Counted from the stretch's first letter, positions 36,360 through 45,324 are shown. The stretch: DNA of 64,000 nt from Planctomycetota bacterium (GCA_002862085.1 PKCK01000126.1:1-64000), one strand, 5' to 3'. A program made the numbers and translations. Notes: generated from the letters alone by a model not told the origin.

Positions 36360-36388
36360 AAAAGGCCCGTCGGTTCGCCGGCGGGCCT
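36359..36388 (-). terminator. Intrinsic terminator of the RimJ-like acetyltransferase gene
   Basis: On the minus strand an 11-bp stem (AGGCCCG-wobble-CGG around a 4-nt loop; 36063+300-based arms 36363-36373 and 36378-36388) is followed by TTTTT. Position and U-tract fit termination of the acetyltransferase gene reading leftward. Confidence 0.75.
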
Positions 36389-36445
36389 CTTCCTTACCCC
36401 GCGTGGCCGCCCGCCGTCGCCCGGGGCGGCCCCTGGCGCGGCCCG

Positions 36446-37075
36446 TCAGTCCCTGGCGCTGCCCGCGCGCACCGGGCTGGGGGCGCGGCGTTCGGCGTGC
36501 TGGGACCGGACCAGAGCGGTCAGGACGTGGTCCCGCCAGGCCCCGTCGATGAACAGATAGTCCCTGGCGAAGCCCTCGCGGACGAAGCCGAGCCGCTCGA
36601 GGACGCGCCCGCTTCGCTCGTTCTCGGGGCGGTAGTTGGCCATGAGGCGATGCAGGTCCAGCTCCTCGAAGGCGTGGTCCACGACCGCCTCGAGGCCCTC
36701 GGCCATCAGCCCACGCCCCTGGCGGTCGGCGTCGAGGCTGTAGCCGAGGATCCCGGCCTGGAAGGCGCCCCTGACGATCTGGCTGAGGTTGATCACGCCC
36801 ACGACCGGGCCCGATCGACCGCCATCGGGAGCGGTCAGGTCCCGCTCCACGAGGATCGTCCGGAGGCTGTGGCCGTTCTCGAACTCGTCCCGGGCACCTG
36901 CGATCTGCCGGCGCCAGAAGGAGAGGCTGTAGTACTCGGCGGGCCGCGGCGGCTCCCAGGGCTCCAGGTGGGTCCGGTTCCTCAGGCAGTACTCGAGGAT
37001 CCGCGGCGCCGCCGAGACGGCGGGGACCTGCACGTACAGCCGAGCAGTGGTGAGTTCGAGGCGGGGCCGGTTCAC
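36446..37075 (-). CDS. RimJ/RimL-type GNAT acetyltransferase
   Basis: A 209-residue protein with a GTG start at 37075. It has the RimJ/RimL features: LELTTARLYVQVP at the N-terminus, WRRQIAGARDEFENG, VVGVINLSQIVRGAFQAGILGYSLDADRQGRGLMAEGLEAVVDHAFEELDLHRL broken across the acetyl-CoA site, and NERSGRVLERLGFVREGFARDYL. RimJ acetylates the N-terminus of ribosomal protein S5 in E. coli; other members act on other proteins or small molecules. A TAGTCT hexamer lies 6 nt before the GTG, supporting this start, and an intrinsic terminator follows. Confidence 0.87.
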   Translation of the reverse strand: MNRPRLELTTARLYVQVPAVSAAPRILEYCLRNRTHLEPWEPPRPAEYYSLSFWRRQIAGARDEFENGHSLRTILVERDLTAPDGGRSGPVVGVINLSQIVRGAFQAGILGYSLDADRQGRGLMAEGLEAVVDHAFEELDLHRLMANYRPENERSGRVLERLGFVREGFARDYLFIDGAWRDHVLTALVRSQHAERRAPSPVRAGSARD

Positions 37076-37081
37076 GCCCTG

Positions 37082-37087
37082 AGACTA
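37082..37087 (-). promoter_or_regulatory. Putative -10 element TAGTCT for the RimJ-like gene
   Basis: The minus strand reads GCTAGTCT with 6 nt before the GTG start at 37075, matching the close TAnnnT pattern. Confidence 0.42.
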
Positions 37088-37242
37088 GCCCGCTTCGGGG
37101 CCCTTCGCAGGCCCGTCCGGGTGCGGCATCTTGTTGCGCCGCCGAGCCCCCCACGGCGTCCGCGCGGGGATTCCGATCCGCGGGAAGAGGGAGGGCCGCC
37201 TGACGGTCGATAATGATCAGCGTCCCCGCCTCCCCCTCCACC

Positions 37243-38214
37243 ATGTCCCTCTTCCTCGTGACCGGCGGCGCCGGCTTCATCGGCTCGCACCTGACCCAGG
37301 CCCTCGTGGCGCGTGGTGACCGCGTGCGAATCCTCGACGACTTCTCGAGCGGGACGGTGGAGAACCTCGCGGCGGTCGAGACCGGGGAGTTCCAGAGCGG
37401 GGCTCCGGTGGAGGTCCTCCGGGGGGATGTGGTCGACGGCGCGCTCTGCGAGGAGGCCATGGCGGGCGTCGACGGCGTGCTCCACGAGGCGGCGCAGGTC
37501 AGCGTGCCGCGCAGCATCGAGGACCCCGCCCGCAGCTACGAGGTCAATGTCCAGGGCACGCTCCAGCTGCTCGAGGCCGCTCGATCGGAGGGCGTCGAAC
37601 GCTTCGTCATGGCGGCATCGTCCGCGGCATACGGGAACTCGGAGACGCTCCCCAAGCACGAGGAGATGGTGCCGTCGCCCCTCTCGCCGTACGCGTCGGG
37701 CAAGGTCGCGAGCGAGCATCTGCTGCGCGTCTACGCCGAGTGCTACGGCATGAAGACCGTGGCCCTGCGCTACTTCAACGTGTTCGGCCCGCGCCAGGCC
37801 GACGACAGCCCCTACACGGGCGTCATCGCGATCTTCGCGCGCGAGCTCCTCGCGGGGCGCACGCCGACGATCTTCGGCGATGGTGAGCAGACGCGGGACT
37901 TCACGTTCGTGGACAACGTGGTCGCCGCGAACCTCGCGGCGCTGGTCCTCGACGCGGAGCCCGGCGCCGTCATCAACGTCGGCGGCGGCGAACGGATCAG
38001 CCTCAACCAGCTCTACCGCGCCATGGCCGCCGAGCTCGGCGGGTCCCCGACCCCCGGGTATGGCCCCGAGCGCGCCGGCGACGTCCGTCACAGCCTCGCC
38101 TCGTTGGATCGAGCGCGAGAGCTCCTGGGCTACGAGCCGGCGGTGTCGTGGAAGGAGGGGCTCGCGCGGACCGTGGACTGGTACCGCGATCGGAAGGAGG
38201 CGTCGTCCACCTGA
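37243..38214 (+). CDS. NAD-dependent NDP-sugar epimerase/dehydratase (GalE/WbpP-like)
   Basis: A 323-residue extended short-chain dehydrogenase. The NAD-binding motif is VTGGAGFIGSHLT at the N-terminus, the catalytic set is SSAAYGN plus YASGK (Tyr-x3-Lys), and sugar-nucleotide contacts are RYFNVFGPRQ and FGDGEQTRDFTFVDNVV. These mark the UDP-glucose/UDP-GlcNAc 4-epimerase branch, typically for surface polysaccharide precursors. The ATG at 37243 places the Rossmann motif at the usual distance; an in-frame ATG at 37213 adds ten residues. GATAAT at 37208-37213 could be a -10. It is alone, not in a polysaccharide cluster. Confidence 0.88.
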   Translation: MSLFLVTGGAGFIGSHLTQALVARGDRVRILDDFSSGTVENLAAVETGEFQSGAPVEVLRGDVVDGALCEEAMAGVDGVLHEAAQVSVPRSIEDPARSYEVNVQGTLQLLEAARSEGVERFVMAASSAAYGNSETLPKHEEMVPSPLSPYASGKVASEHLLRVYAECYGMKTVALRYFNVFGPRQADDSPYTGVIAIFARELLAGRTPTIFGDGEQTRDFTFVDNVVAANLAALVLDAEPGAVINVGGGERISLNQLYRAMAAELGGSPTPGYGPERAGDVRHSLASLDRARELLGYEPAVSWKEGLARTVDWYRDRKEASST

Positions 38215-38595
38215 GGGACGCGACGGTTCCCGAGGTGGCCAAATCCGTCCCGGATCGGCCCCGTGCCAAGCCTGCAGTGGTGGCGCACGGCGAGACGTTG
38301 TTCGACCCCTCCAGTGACTTTGCGGTGCAGGAGGCCGCACAGGCGGGTTCGCTCCTCGACCATGCTCCTGGGGCCCGTATTGCTGCCCCGAGGAGGCACC
38401 GTTACCCTCCTCGCCCGAAACGCAGGCCGCTGCTCACGCTCCTCTCAGACAGGCCCGGCTTCCCCGTCGTCCCCTCCGCCAAACTCCCATCTCGACCCGC
38501 GCCTTCGCGTCGCCCCCTTGAACGAGGCCGCCCGCGCGGGTCACTCTTTTCCCGGGTTCATCTCCCTCTCATTCAAGCCAGCTCCGGTCCCTGCC
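38215..38595. other. 381-bp intergenic region upstream of pckA
   Basis: I see no gene or RNA here. The pckA frame is open upstream but its content looks non-coding (Trp, Ser and Arg rich). The length suggests a regulated promoter or leader for pckA; no clear operator was found. Confidence 0.4.
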
Positions 38596-40254
38596 ATGGG
38601 TATCCAAGACGATCTGCAGTCGCTGCTCGGGCTCACCGAGGTCTCGTACAAGGCGAACCTGCCGAAGGACGAGCTCTTCCTCGAGGCCATCGCCAACGAC
38701 AGAGGGCGGATCCGCGAGGGCGGGCCCGACGACGAGCAGAAGGCTTACGCGACCCAACTCGGGGTCGATGGGCCGCTGATGTTCTACAGCGACCCCTCGT
38801 GCACCGGCCGCCCTGTGAAGGACACCTTCGCGGTCGCGCACCCGGGGACCGACGAGAAGATCTGGTGGAAGGCGGACCTCCAGAAGTTCGATCCGGTGAA
38901 GTTCGAGGGTCTGCTCGGCCGCGTCGTCGAGCACCTCAACGCGAAGGAGGCGAGCCTCTACGTCAAGGACGTCTACTGCGGCACCGACCCCTCGTACGCC
39001 GTGCCGTACCGCTTCGTCGGCGAGTACGCGACGCACGCGATGTTCGTGCACAACATGTTCCCCAAGGACGTCCAGGGGGTGTCCGACGAGGACAGCAAGC
39101 GCTGGACCCTCCTGAACGTCCCGAGCTACCACGCCGATCCGGATGTCGACGGCACGCTGACCAAGCGCGCCGTGATCATGGACTTCGACCGGCGCGTCCT
39201 GCTCGTCGTCGGCCGCGCCGACTACTGCGGCGTGAACAAGAAGGGCATGTTCACGGTCATGAACTACATGCTGCCCGACCTCGGGCACATGTCGATGCAC
39301 TGCTCCGCCAACGTGGGCGCGGGCGGTGATGGCGCGATCCTCTTCGGCCTCTCCGGCACCGGAAAGACCACCCTCTCCGCCGATCCCGACCGCAAGCTGA
39401 TCGGCGACGACGAGCACGCCTGGACCGAAGGCGGCGTCTCGAACCTCGAGGACGGCTGCTACGCGAAGCTGATCGACCTCGACAAGGAGGCCGAGCCCAT
39501 CATCGCGGCCGCGCTGAGCACCCGCGGCACCGTCGTGGAGAACGTCCCCCCGCTCGACGGCAAGCGCATGGAGGACACCGATCCCCGAGAGCTCGACCTC
39601 TCCGACGGTTCGATCACGGAGAACACGCGGATCAGCTACCCGCTCGACGCGAACCCCAACGTCGCGGACGGCGGACGCGGCCCGCACCCCGACACGATCG
39701 TGCTCCTGACGGCAGATGCCTTCGGCGTGCTTCCGCCGGTGTCCGTCCTCGACACGAAGGAGGTCATGTACCACTTCGTCCAGGGCTTCACGGCGAAGCT
39801 CGCGGGGACGGAGGTCGGCGTCACCGCGCCCAAAGCGGCCTTCTCCGCCTGCTTCGGCGCGCCCTTCATGGCCCAGCACCCGCCGGTCTACGCCCGCAAG
39901 CTCGCCGAGAAGATGGCGGAGCACGAGGGGCGCTGCATCCTCCTGAACACCGGATGGAACGGCGGGCCCCACGGCGTCGGGAAGAGGATCTCGATCAAGG
40001 ACACGCGCAACCTGCTCGATGCCGCTCTTCGGGGCGACCTGCACGCCGACGGGATGGAGTACGAGGTTCACCCGATCTTCAACCTGAAGATGCCCAAGAG
40101 CTGTCCGGGGGTGGACTCCGCGATCCTCGACCCGAGGAACTCCTGGGAGGACGGGGCCGCGTACGACGCCGCTGCCGAGAAGCTCCGCGACATGTTCCGC
40201 TCGAACTTCGAGGGGAAGGGCTTCGCGGCCCTCGGCATCGAGCCGGCGATGTGA
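38596..40254 (+). CDS. pckA: ATP-type phosphoenolpyruvate carboxykinase
   Basis: A 552-residue gluconeogenic enzyme converting oxaloacetate and ATP to phosphoenolpyruvate, CO2 and ADP. The P-loop kinase-1a motif GLSGTGKTTLS is near residue 251, kinase-2 IGDDEHAWTEGGVSNLEDGCYAK follows in parts, and the RISYPL arginine motif is near 350. The N-terminal YSDPSCTGRPVKDTF region fits the ATP-dependent class; the GTP class lacks these. The ATG at 38596 gives a length close to family norm. A small 6-bp hairpin (GTGGGC-AGG-GCCCAC, 40260-40274) follows the stop. Confidence 0.95.
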   Translation: MGIQDDLQSLLGLTEVSYKANLPKDELFLEAIANDRGRIREGGPDDEQKAYATQLGVDGPLMFYSDPSCTGRPVKDTFAVAHPGTDEKIWWKADLQKFDPVKFEGLLGRVVEHLNAKEASLYVKDVYCGTDPSYAVPYRFVGEYATHAMFVHNMFPKDVQGVSDEDSKRWTLLNVPSYHADPDVDGTLTKRAVIMDFDRRVLLVVGRADYCGVNKKGMFTVMNYMLPDLGHMSMHCSANVGAGGDGAILFGLSGTGKTTLSADPDRKLIGDDEHAWTEGGVSNLEDGCYAKLIDLDKEAEPIIAAALSTRGTVVENVPPLDGKRMEDTDPRELDLSDGSITENTRISYPLDANPNVADGGRGPHPDTIVLLTADAFGVLPPVSVLDTKEVMYHFVQGFTAKLAGTEVGVTAPKAAFSACFGAPFMAQHPPVYARKLAEKMAEHEGRCILLNTGWNGGPHGVGKRISIKDTRNLLDAALRGDLHADGMEYEVHPIFNLKMPKSCPGVDSAILDPRNSWEDGAAYDAAAEKLRDMFRSNFEGKGFAALGIEPAM

Positions 40255-40294
40255 GGCTTGTGGGCAGGGCCCACCTGCCCCACGATGCCTCCCC

Positions 40295-40690
40295 ATGACC
40301 GACTCCAACGAAGAAGCGCGCCAGGCGCTCTACCTGGAGGGCCTCGCCCTGTTCGGCAAGGAGGACCACGACGCTGCGCTCGTCAAGTACGACGAGGCGC
40401 TCGCCCTCGACCCCGACTGGACGGAGGCCCTGCATGGCAAGGCCATGGCCCTGATGCGCCTCGAGCGCTACGACGAGGCCATCGAAGTGGGGCTGCGCAT
40501 CGTCGAGCTCGATCCCAACGACGCCTTCGCGCACACGTCCCTCTCGATGTTCTATCAGCGCAAGGGGATGATCGAGGAGGCCGAGGCGGAGGGCGCCAAG
40601 GCGCGAATGATCTCCTGGAAGGAGGAGCTCAAGAAGAACCCCGACGCGCCGCCCCCGGGGCCCGCGGGCAGCATGAACGTCATCCAGTGA
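40295..40690 (+). CDS. TPR-repeat protein (131 aa)
   Basis: A short cytoplasmic protein with about three tetratricopeptide repeats: ALFGKEDHDAALVKYDEALALDPD, ALMRLERYDEAIEVGLRIVELDPN and MFYQRKGMIEEAEAEGAKARMI in broken form. TPR proteins are protein-binding scaffolds. It begins 41 bp after pckA and its stop overlaps a GTG start of the next gene (GTGA), implying co-translation with the beta-helix protein. There is no signal peptide, whereas its partner is exported. The C-terminus is proline- and glycine-rich. Confidence 0.82.
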   Translation: MTDSNEEARQALYLEGLALFGKEDHDAALVKYDEALALDPDWTEALHGKAMALMRLERYDEAIEVGLRIVELDPNDAFAHTSLSMFYQRKGMIEEAEAEGAKARMISWKEELKKNPDAPPPGPAGSMNVIQ

Positions 40691-42288
40691 CGTCCGGGCG
40701 CCTTCGCAAGAGCGTGGGGAGCCGGGCCGTGGGGCTCCTCTTCGCCGCCGCGTTCCTTGCGGCGCCGGTCCAGTCAGGATCAGCGGCCGTCCAGGAGGGG
40801 CCCGGAGGAGAGGCCGGGGAGAGAGTGCCGGACCTCGAGGACGCGGCGCGCGACGCGGCGCGACTCGCAGAGGAGTTCGAGTCCGCCGCCCGGGCGGCGC
40901 GCGCGAGGGCGATCGCCGCGAGGGAGGGGGCCGAGGCGGCCCGTCGCCGCTCGAACGAGGCGGCCGCGGCGCTCCGCAGGCTCCGCGCGCGGCTCGGACT
41001 GCCGCCGCTCGTAGCTCGACCGGCTCTGACCCCCGAAGAGCTGCGCGCGCGGCTCGCTGTCGAGCGGGACAAGCACTCGGCCGCGGCGCTCACTCCGCGC
41101 GAGAACAAAGCGCGCTACCTCGGCCGGGCGCGCGGCTCGAGGGGCGCCCGCGGCCGGCGGGTGGACAGGGGCTACACCTACCCGCCCGGCGCCGCGCCGG
41201 ACATGGCCGACCTCGTCATCCGTCCCGCCGGCCAGTGGGCGATCAACGTCGCGCGCGGGGGCGAGCGGTTCGTCGGGAAGCGGCCGGGCTCGGTCCCCAA
41301 GACCGGCCACGTCGACTACGCGCGGCTCGACATCGCTCCCGCCCAGGGGTCGGGACGCCAAATGAAGTGGGGGATCCGCCGCTTCAACATGGGCGACGTG
41401 ACGGTCAGGGACTGCGACTTCACGGGCATACCCAAGGAGCACGGGATCTACGACGACGTCGCGGGCCATGCGCTCTACCGCGGCAACACCTTCAAGGAGC
41501 TCGGCGGCCAGGCGATCCAGCTCGCCCACCGGGATCAGCCGCAGGGACAGTACGGGGCGAACAACATGCCCTACACCGGGCGCGCGACCTACGTGCTCGA
41601 GGACAACCACGCGGTGGACACGGGCCTCGACGCGAGTCGATCGGGCTTCGTATGGACCTTCTTCGACCCTGGGACCCACCGCCATCCCGCTTCGGTCGTC
41701 CTGCGGGGGTGCACCTCGGTGCAGGAGTGGGCTCGTCCGCGGCTCGCCGGCGGAGGCCGCGTGGACGCGGACCATCCGCGTGCCGTGCGCTCGCCGGGCG
41801 GTCTCGTGATCCAGCATTACCAGCACGTGCGCCCCGACGCTCCTCCGGCGACGGAGCTCCTCGTCGTGGACAACTGCCTCTTCGATCACACGGCGAGCGA
41901 GATGCCCATCGCTGCGATCCGCGGGGTCGGACTCGTCATCATCGAGGATTCGTGCTTCCTGGCGCGGAGTCACAGGAACCCCGTGGTGGACATCGACGAC
42001 CTGCCGGGCATGCCGAGCGGTCGCGTGGTCCTGCAGAACAACGCCAGCCCCGAGGGGATGGAGGTCTGGCTGCACGTGAGGGGCGAGCGGGTCTGCTCGA
42101 TGCACTGTCCCGGGGAGCGGGTCGAGATCGACGTCGAGACCCTGGAGGTCACGCGCGGCGAGCCGAAGGCCGACCGGGAGGTCGGGCTCCTGAGTCCCCT
42201 TCGCGAGCGACGGGCCCGGAGCGGTGTCCACGAGCAGCCGCTCGGACACGTGGACGACCTCGGGACGGTCCGTCCCGCTCACCGCTGA
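40687..42288 (+). CDS. Exported beta-helix-like protein with N-terminal coiled coil
   Basis: A 533-residue protein with a GTG start overlapping the TPR gene stop. A signal peptide (AVGLLFAAAFLAAPVQSGSA) is followed by an alanine/arginine/glutamate-rich coiled-coil segment (about 50-110), then a large beta-rich domain. That part has short recurring strands ending in Asn or Cys turns (VTVRDCDFTG, ALYRGNTFKE, YVLEDNHAV, VVLRGCTS, LLVVDNCLFDH, VIIEDSCF, RVVLQNNAS), typical of a right-handed parallel beta-helix of the pectin-lyase type. No catalytic residues are assignable, so it may bind rather than cleave polysaccharide. A strong hairpin follows the gene. Confidence 0.72.
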   Translation: MTSGRLRKSVGSRAVGLLFAAAFLAAPVQSGSAAVQEGPGGEAGERVPDLEDAARDAARLAEEFESAARAARARAIAAREGAEAARRRSNEAAAALRRLRARLGLPPLVARPALTPEELRARLAVERDKHSAAALTPRENKARYLGRARGSRGARGRRVDRGYTYPPGAAPDMADLVIRPAGQWAINVARGGERFVGKRPGSVPKTGHVDYARLDIAPAQGSGRQMKWGIRRFNMGDVTVRDCDFTGIPKEHGIYDDVAGHALYRGNTFKELGGQAIQLAHRDQPQGQYGANNMPYTGRATYVLEDNHAVDTGLDASRSGFVWTFFDPGTHRHPASVVLRGCTSVQEWARPRLAGGGRVDADHPRAVRSPGGLVIQHYQHVRPDAPPATELLVVDNCLFDHTASEMPIAAIRGVGLVIIEDSCFLARSHRNPVVDIDDLPGMPSGRVVLQNNASPEGMEVWLHVRGERVCSMHCPGERVEIDVETLEVTRGEPKADREVGLLSPLRERRARSGVHEQPLGHVDDLGTVRPAHR

Positions 42289-42301
42289 GCTCGGAGACCA
42301 A

Positions 42302-42345
42302 GCAGAGGCGGCGCCGTCCGGTGATCCGGAGGGCGCCGCCTCTGC
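42302..42345. terminator. Long GC hairpin between convergent genes
   Basis: A perfect 14-bp outer stem (GCAGAGGCGGCGCC, 42302-42315, with 42332-42345) encloses an inner 5-bp stem (TCCGG/CCGGA). It sits between the beta-helix gene and the convergent DUF59 gene and could act on both. There is no T-run. Confidence 0.65.
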
Positions 42346-42374
42346 CGTGGGGGACCGTTCGCGGGCGGAGCCGC

Positions 42375-42683
42375 TCAGTCGTCGTCCATGCCGAGGGCCT
42401 TCCGGCCTTCCTCGGAGATGAGCTGAGGCGTCCACGCAGGTTCGAAGACGATGTCGATCTCGGTCTCCTCGATGCCCTCGATGGTGTTGCAGCGGCGCCT
42501 CATCACGTCGGGGATGGTCCGCGCCTCGGGGCACGACTGGGACGTGAGGGTCATCGTGATCAGGACCTTCGGCTCCTCGACCTTGACGTCGTAGATGAGG
42601 CCGAGGTCGACGATGTTCACCGGGATCTCGGGATCGAAGACCTGGCGGAGCTGGTCGTAGACGTCGTCGGAGGTCGCGGGCAT
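42375..42683 (-). CDS. DUF59/MIP18-family iron-sulfur assembly protein (SufT/PaaD-like)
   Basis: A 102-residue single-domain protein. The family signature DPEIPVNIVDLGLIYDV is near the N-terminus and the conserved cysteine is Cys51 in SQSCPEA. C-terminal part ETEIDIVFEPAW fits the fold. Stand-alone DUF59 proteins such as SufT help mature iron-sulfur clusters; PaaD-type relatives belong to phenylacetate oxidation, but no such genes are nearby. The ATG at 42683 starts the domain directly. No suf genes occur in the window. Confidence 0.88.
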   Translation of the reverse strand: MPATSDDVYDQLRQVFDPEIPVNIVDLGLIYDVKVEEPKVLITMTLTSQSCPEARTIPDVMRRRCNTIEGIEETEIDIVFEPAWTPQLISEEGRKALGMDDD

Positions 42684-43370
42684 GGAATGGAAGTGTGTCG
42701 GAGGATCTCTTCGGGGGCGCGCTGTTCGCTCGAGCAGGCCGCGCGGGGAGTGGCAGAGATAGGGCGAGCCCGCATGCCTGTAAAGGCGCAGCGAGGGCGA
42801 ATCCCTCGCGACGACGTCTCCTTTTCGCGGCGGAGCGCCGTCCGACGGGCTCTCGGAGGGCTCTCGGGCCTCCGTACCGGGGTCGAGGTGCGCGCTGCGG
42901 CGGCTCCGCGTCTCGCCCGCGACGCGCACGGCGCACGGGTCACCGTGGCACCGCAAGGCGGCGCAGTGGCCCGGTTGGATGTCGCCTCGGGGTCTCCCCG
43001 GGGCCGCTGATCAGAAGGGCCTGCCGAACAGTACGGCGAGGAGGCCGACCCAGAGGAGCACGCCCAGCCCTCGTTCGAGCAGAACGGGGTTCTGGAGGAA
43101 GCCGCTGCGCCGTGAGGCGCTGTCCCGGGTCTCGACGCGAGTGATGAGCATCTCGAATGGTGTCGTGCGTTGCGAGGACGGCGTCGGCCGGGGGATCTCG
43201 TGCGCGCCCCGACCTACCTGTCGCAGCAGAGCGAATCGGCGAGGTTGATCCCAGCTTCACGTCCCGCTAATCAGGTATCCGCAGGCGCGCCGCGGTCTTA
43301 GGCAGAGACTTTTCCGCCGAACGGACGGCTTCGATGCCCTGCGGCTCGCGGTTGGCGCATTCTGAGCCCC
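42684..43370. other. 687-bp sparsely coding region
   Basis: Only one candidate small gene is seen (a 46-residue minus-strand frame at 43011-43151). The remainder has no convincing ORF, no strong palindrome and no tRNA-like fold that I could recognise. It could hold promoters for both flanking genes. Confidence 0.4.
43011..43151 (-). CDS. Candidate small single-pass membrane protein (46 aa)
   Basis: A 46-residue frame from ATG at 43151. The N-terminal half is charged (MLITRVETRDSASRRSG), and the C-terminal half is hydrophobic (LLERGLGVLLWVGLLAVLF), as in a tail-anchored small protein. A GAG triplet precedes the start but no strong ribosome site is seen. Overlapping frames on the other strand look worse. 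It may be chance; comparison with relatives is needed to decide. Confidence 0.3.
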   Translation of the reverse strand: MLITRVETRDSASRRSGFLQNPVLLERGLGVLLWVGLLAVLFGRPF

Positions 43371-43670
43371 ATGAAGGAGATCGAGATCGACTGCCCGTGT
43401 TGCGAGGCCAAGCTGCTCGTCGACGTTCGCACGAGGACGGTCCTCCGGCACTCCACCCCCGCTGAGCTGGACGAGTTCGGCAAACCTCGTCGCGGCGGCA
43501 CGGCGAAGTGGGACGCCGCGGCCAGCAAGATCGCCGATCGAAAGTCCCGCGGGACCGACGCCTTCGACGCCGCGCTCTCCAAGGAGAAGGAGCGAGAGCG
43601 CGACCTCGACGACCTCTTCGATCGCGCGCGTAGCAAGATCGACGAGCGCCGGCGGGAGCTCGAGGACTGA
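43371..43670 (+). CDS. Hypothetical small zinc-ribbon-like protein (99 aa)
   Basis: A 99-residue protein that begins MKEIEIDCPCCEAKLLVDV, a half zinc-ribbon (CPxC-type knuckle) of the kind seen at the N-terminus of small bacterial proteins. The rest is highly charged and helical (LSKEKERERDLDDLFDRARSKIDERRRELED), likely a coiled coil. No second cysteine pair is present, so metal binding would need dimerisation. Function unknown. Its stop is 7 bp from the convergent AbgT gene. Confidence 0.7.
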   Translation: MKEIEIDCPCCEAKLLVDVRTRTVLRHSTPAELDEFGKPRRGGTAKWDAAASKIADRKSRGTDAFDAALSKEKERERDLDDLFDRARSKIDERRRELED

Positions 43671-43677
43671 GGCTCGC

Positions 43678-45324
43678 TCAGCGTGCCCCCGCGAACTCCG
43701 GCAGCATCAGCTCGGTCCCGGGGCCGACGGGCATCCCGAGGCCGAAGACCCACGTGTAGAAGAGCACCATCCACGCGACGAGGAACGCGAGGGAGTAGGG
43801 CAGCATCGTCGCGATGATCGTCCCGATCCCGAGCTTCCTGTCGTAGCGCGACGCGAACGCGAGGATCAGTCCGAAGTAGCTCATCATCGGCGTGATGATG
43901 TTCGTCGTGCTGTCGCCGATGCGGTAGGCGGCCTGGATGACCTGGGGTGTGTACCCGATGGTCATGAGCATCGGCACGAAGATGGGCGCCGTGATCGCCC
44001 ATTGGGCGGAGGCGCTGCCGAGCATCAGGTTGACGAAGCAGCACATCAGGATGAACGGGACGAACACGATCGGACCGTCCAGGTTCATCGCGGTGATGAG
44101 GTCCGCGCCGGTCACCGCCATGATCAGGCCGAGGTTCGTCCACTTGAAGAAGGCGACGAACTGGGCGGCGAAGAAGACGAGCACCAGGTAGAGGCCCATG
44201 GACCCCATGGCTTTGCTCATCCCGTCGATCACGTCGCGGTCCGTGCGCATGGTCCCCGTCACGCGGCCGAAGACCCAGGCCGGCACGAGGAAGAACACGA
44301 AGATCAGGGCGACGACGCTCCTGAGCAGGGGCTTGATGCGCTCCACGGCCGTCGCGTCCGCCGCCGCGTTCGGATCGCGGAAGGGTGCCCCCTCCGGCAG
44401 CGTCAGGGCGAGGATGAGCCCCACGAGTCCGACCACGGTGAAGAACGCGTAGCGCAGCCCGCGGCGCTCCTCGTCCGAGAGCGTCGCGATCCCGTCCTTG
44501 CTGGCGTCGAGCGCCCCTTCCTCGGCCCTGTCCTCGTCGTACTCTCCGAGCCACGGCGCCACGATCAGCTCGGTCACGAGGGTGCCGACGATCGTGATCA
44601 TGAAGGTGCTGAGCGCCATGAAGTACCAGTTGGCCGTGGCGAGGACCTCCTTCTCCCCGCCCACGAGGTAGGCGTCACCGCCCACGATCGCGGCGGCCTC
44701 GCTCGTGATCCCGGCGAGCAGCGGGTCCACGGTGCCGATGAAGAGGTTGGCGCTGTACCCGCCGCTCACCCCCGCGAAGGCGGCAGCGAGTCCCACGAAG
44801 GGGTGGCGGCCGACGGAGTGGTAGATGACCGCGGCGAGGGGGATGAGCACGACGTAGCCCATCTCCGACGCGGTGTTGGAGAGGACCGCGGCGAGGACGA
44901 TCGTCGGCGTCAGCAGGCGCTGTGGAGCGGCGAGCACGAGGGCCCGGATGCCGGCCGAGAGCAGACCCGCGCGCTCGGCGACGCCGACCCCGAGGAGGGC
45001 GACCAGCACCGTGCCCAGGGGCGCGAAGCTCGTGAAGTTCGTCACGAGCCCCATGGCGATCCGGCGCAGGCCCTCGGCGGTCGCGAGGCTCGTGACCTCG
45101 ATCGACCGACCCTCGGTGCCCGGCCGGATGTCTTCGACCGACCAGCCCAGCCAGCTGGCGATCGCGCTCACGACCACGACCCCGATCGCGAAGATCGCGA
45201 AGAGCGTGACGGGGTGGGGGAGGATGTTGCCGAGACGTTCGACCCCGTTCAGGAACGCCGCGAAGACGCCGGACGCGGGACGATCGATCTGCTCCCCGTG
45301 GACGGGGTCTTCAGGCTGCTCCAT
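43678..45324 (-). CDS. AbgT-family transporter (p-aminobenzoyl-glutamate/antimetabolite type)
   Basis: A 548-residue polytopic membrane protein. Typical AbgT features are NGVERLGNILPHPVTLF at the start, the SNTASEMGYVVLIPLAAVIYHSVGRHPFVG region, SGGYSANLFIGTVDPLLAGIT, and C-terminal GDSTTNIITPMMSYFGLILAF. E. coli AbgT imports p-aminobenzoyl-glutamate, while MtrF and YdaH export sulfonamides; direction cannot be decided here. No abgA/abgB hydrolase genes lie nearby. A TAGACT hexamer lies 6 nt before the ATG. Confidence 0.93.
   Translation of the reverse strand: MEQPEDPVHGEQIDRPASGVFAAFLNGVERLGNILPHPVTLFAIFAIGVVVVSAIASWLGWSVEDIRPGTEGRSIEVTSLATAEGLRRIAMGLVTNFTSFAPLGTVLVALLGVGVAERAGLLSAGIRALVLAAPQRLLTPTIVLAAVLSNTASEMGYVVLIPLAAVIYHSVGRHPFVGLAAAFAGVSGGYSANLFIGTVDPLLAGITSEAAAIVGGDAYLVGGEKEVLATANWYFMALSTFMITIVGTLVTELIVAPWLGEYDEDRAEEGALDASKDGIATLSDEERRGLRYAFFTVVGLVGLILALTLPEGAPFRDPNAAADATAVERIKPLLRSVVALIFVFFLVPAWVFGRVTGTMRTDRDVIDGMSKAMGSMGLYLVLVFFAAQFVAFFKWTNLGLIMAVTGADLITAMNLDGPIVFVPFILMCCFVNLMLGSASAQWAITAPIFVPMLMTIGYTPQVIQAAYRIGDSTTNIITPMMSYFGLILAFASRYDRKLGIGTIIATMLPYSLAFLVAWMVLFYTWVFGLGMPVGPGTELMLPEFAGAR

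Larger units (their letters stand above)
35936..36445. other. 510-bp structured intergenic region after lpoB
   Basis: Holds no convincing gene. It contains two small hairpins (GGCCC/GGGCC at 35959-35976 and CCCCGG/CCGGGG at 36084-36102), a classic terminator at 36122-36157, a five-tract G-rich run at 36222-36250, a TGACTC/GAGTCA inverted repeat at 36344-36359, and a terminator for the convergent acetyltransferase at 36359-36388. Confidence 0.6.
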
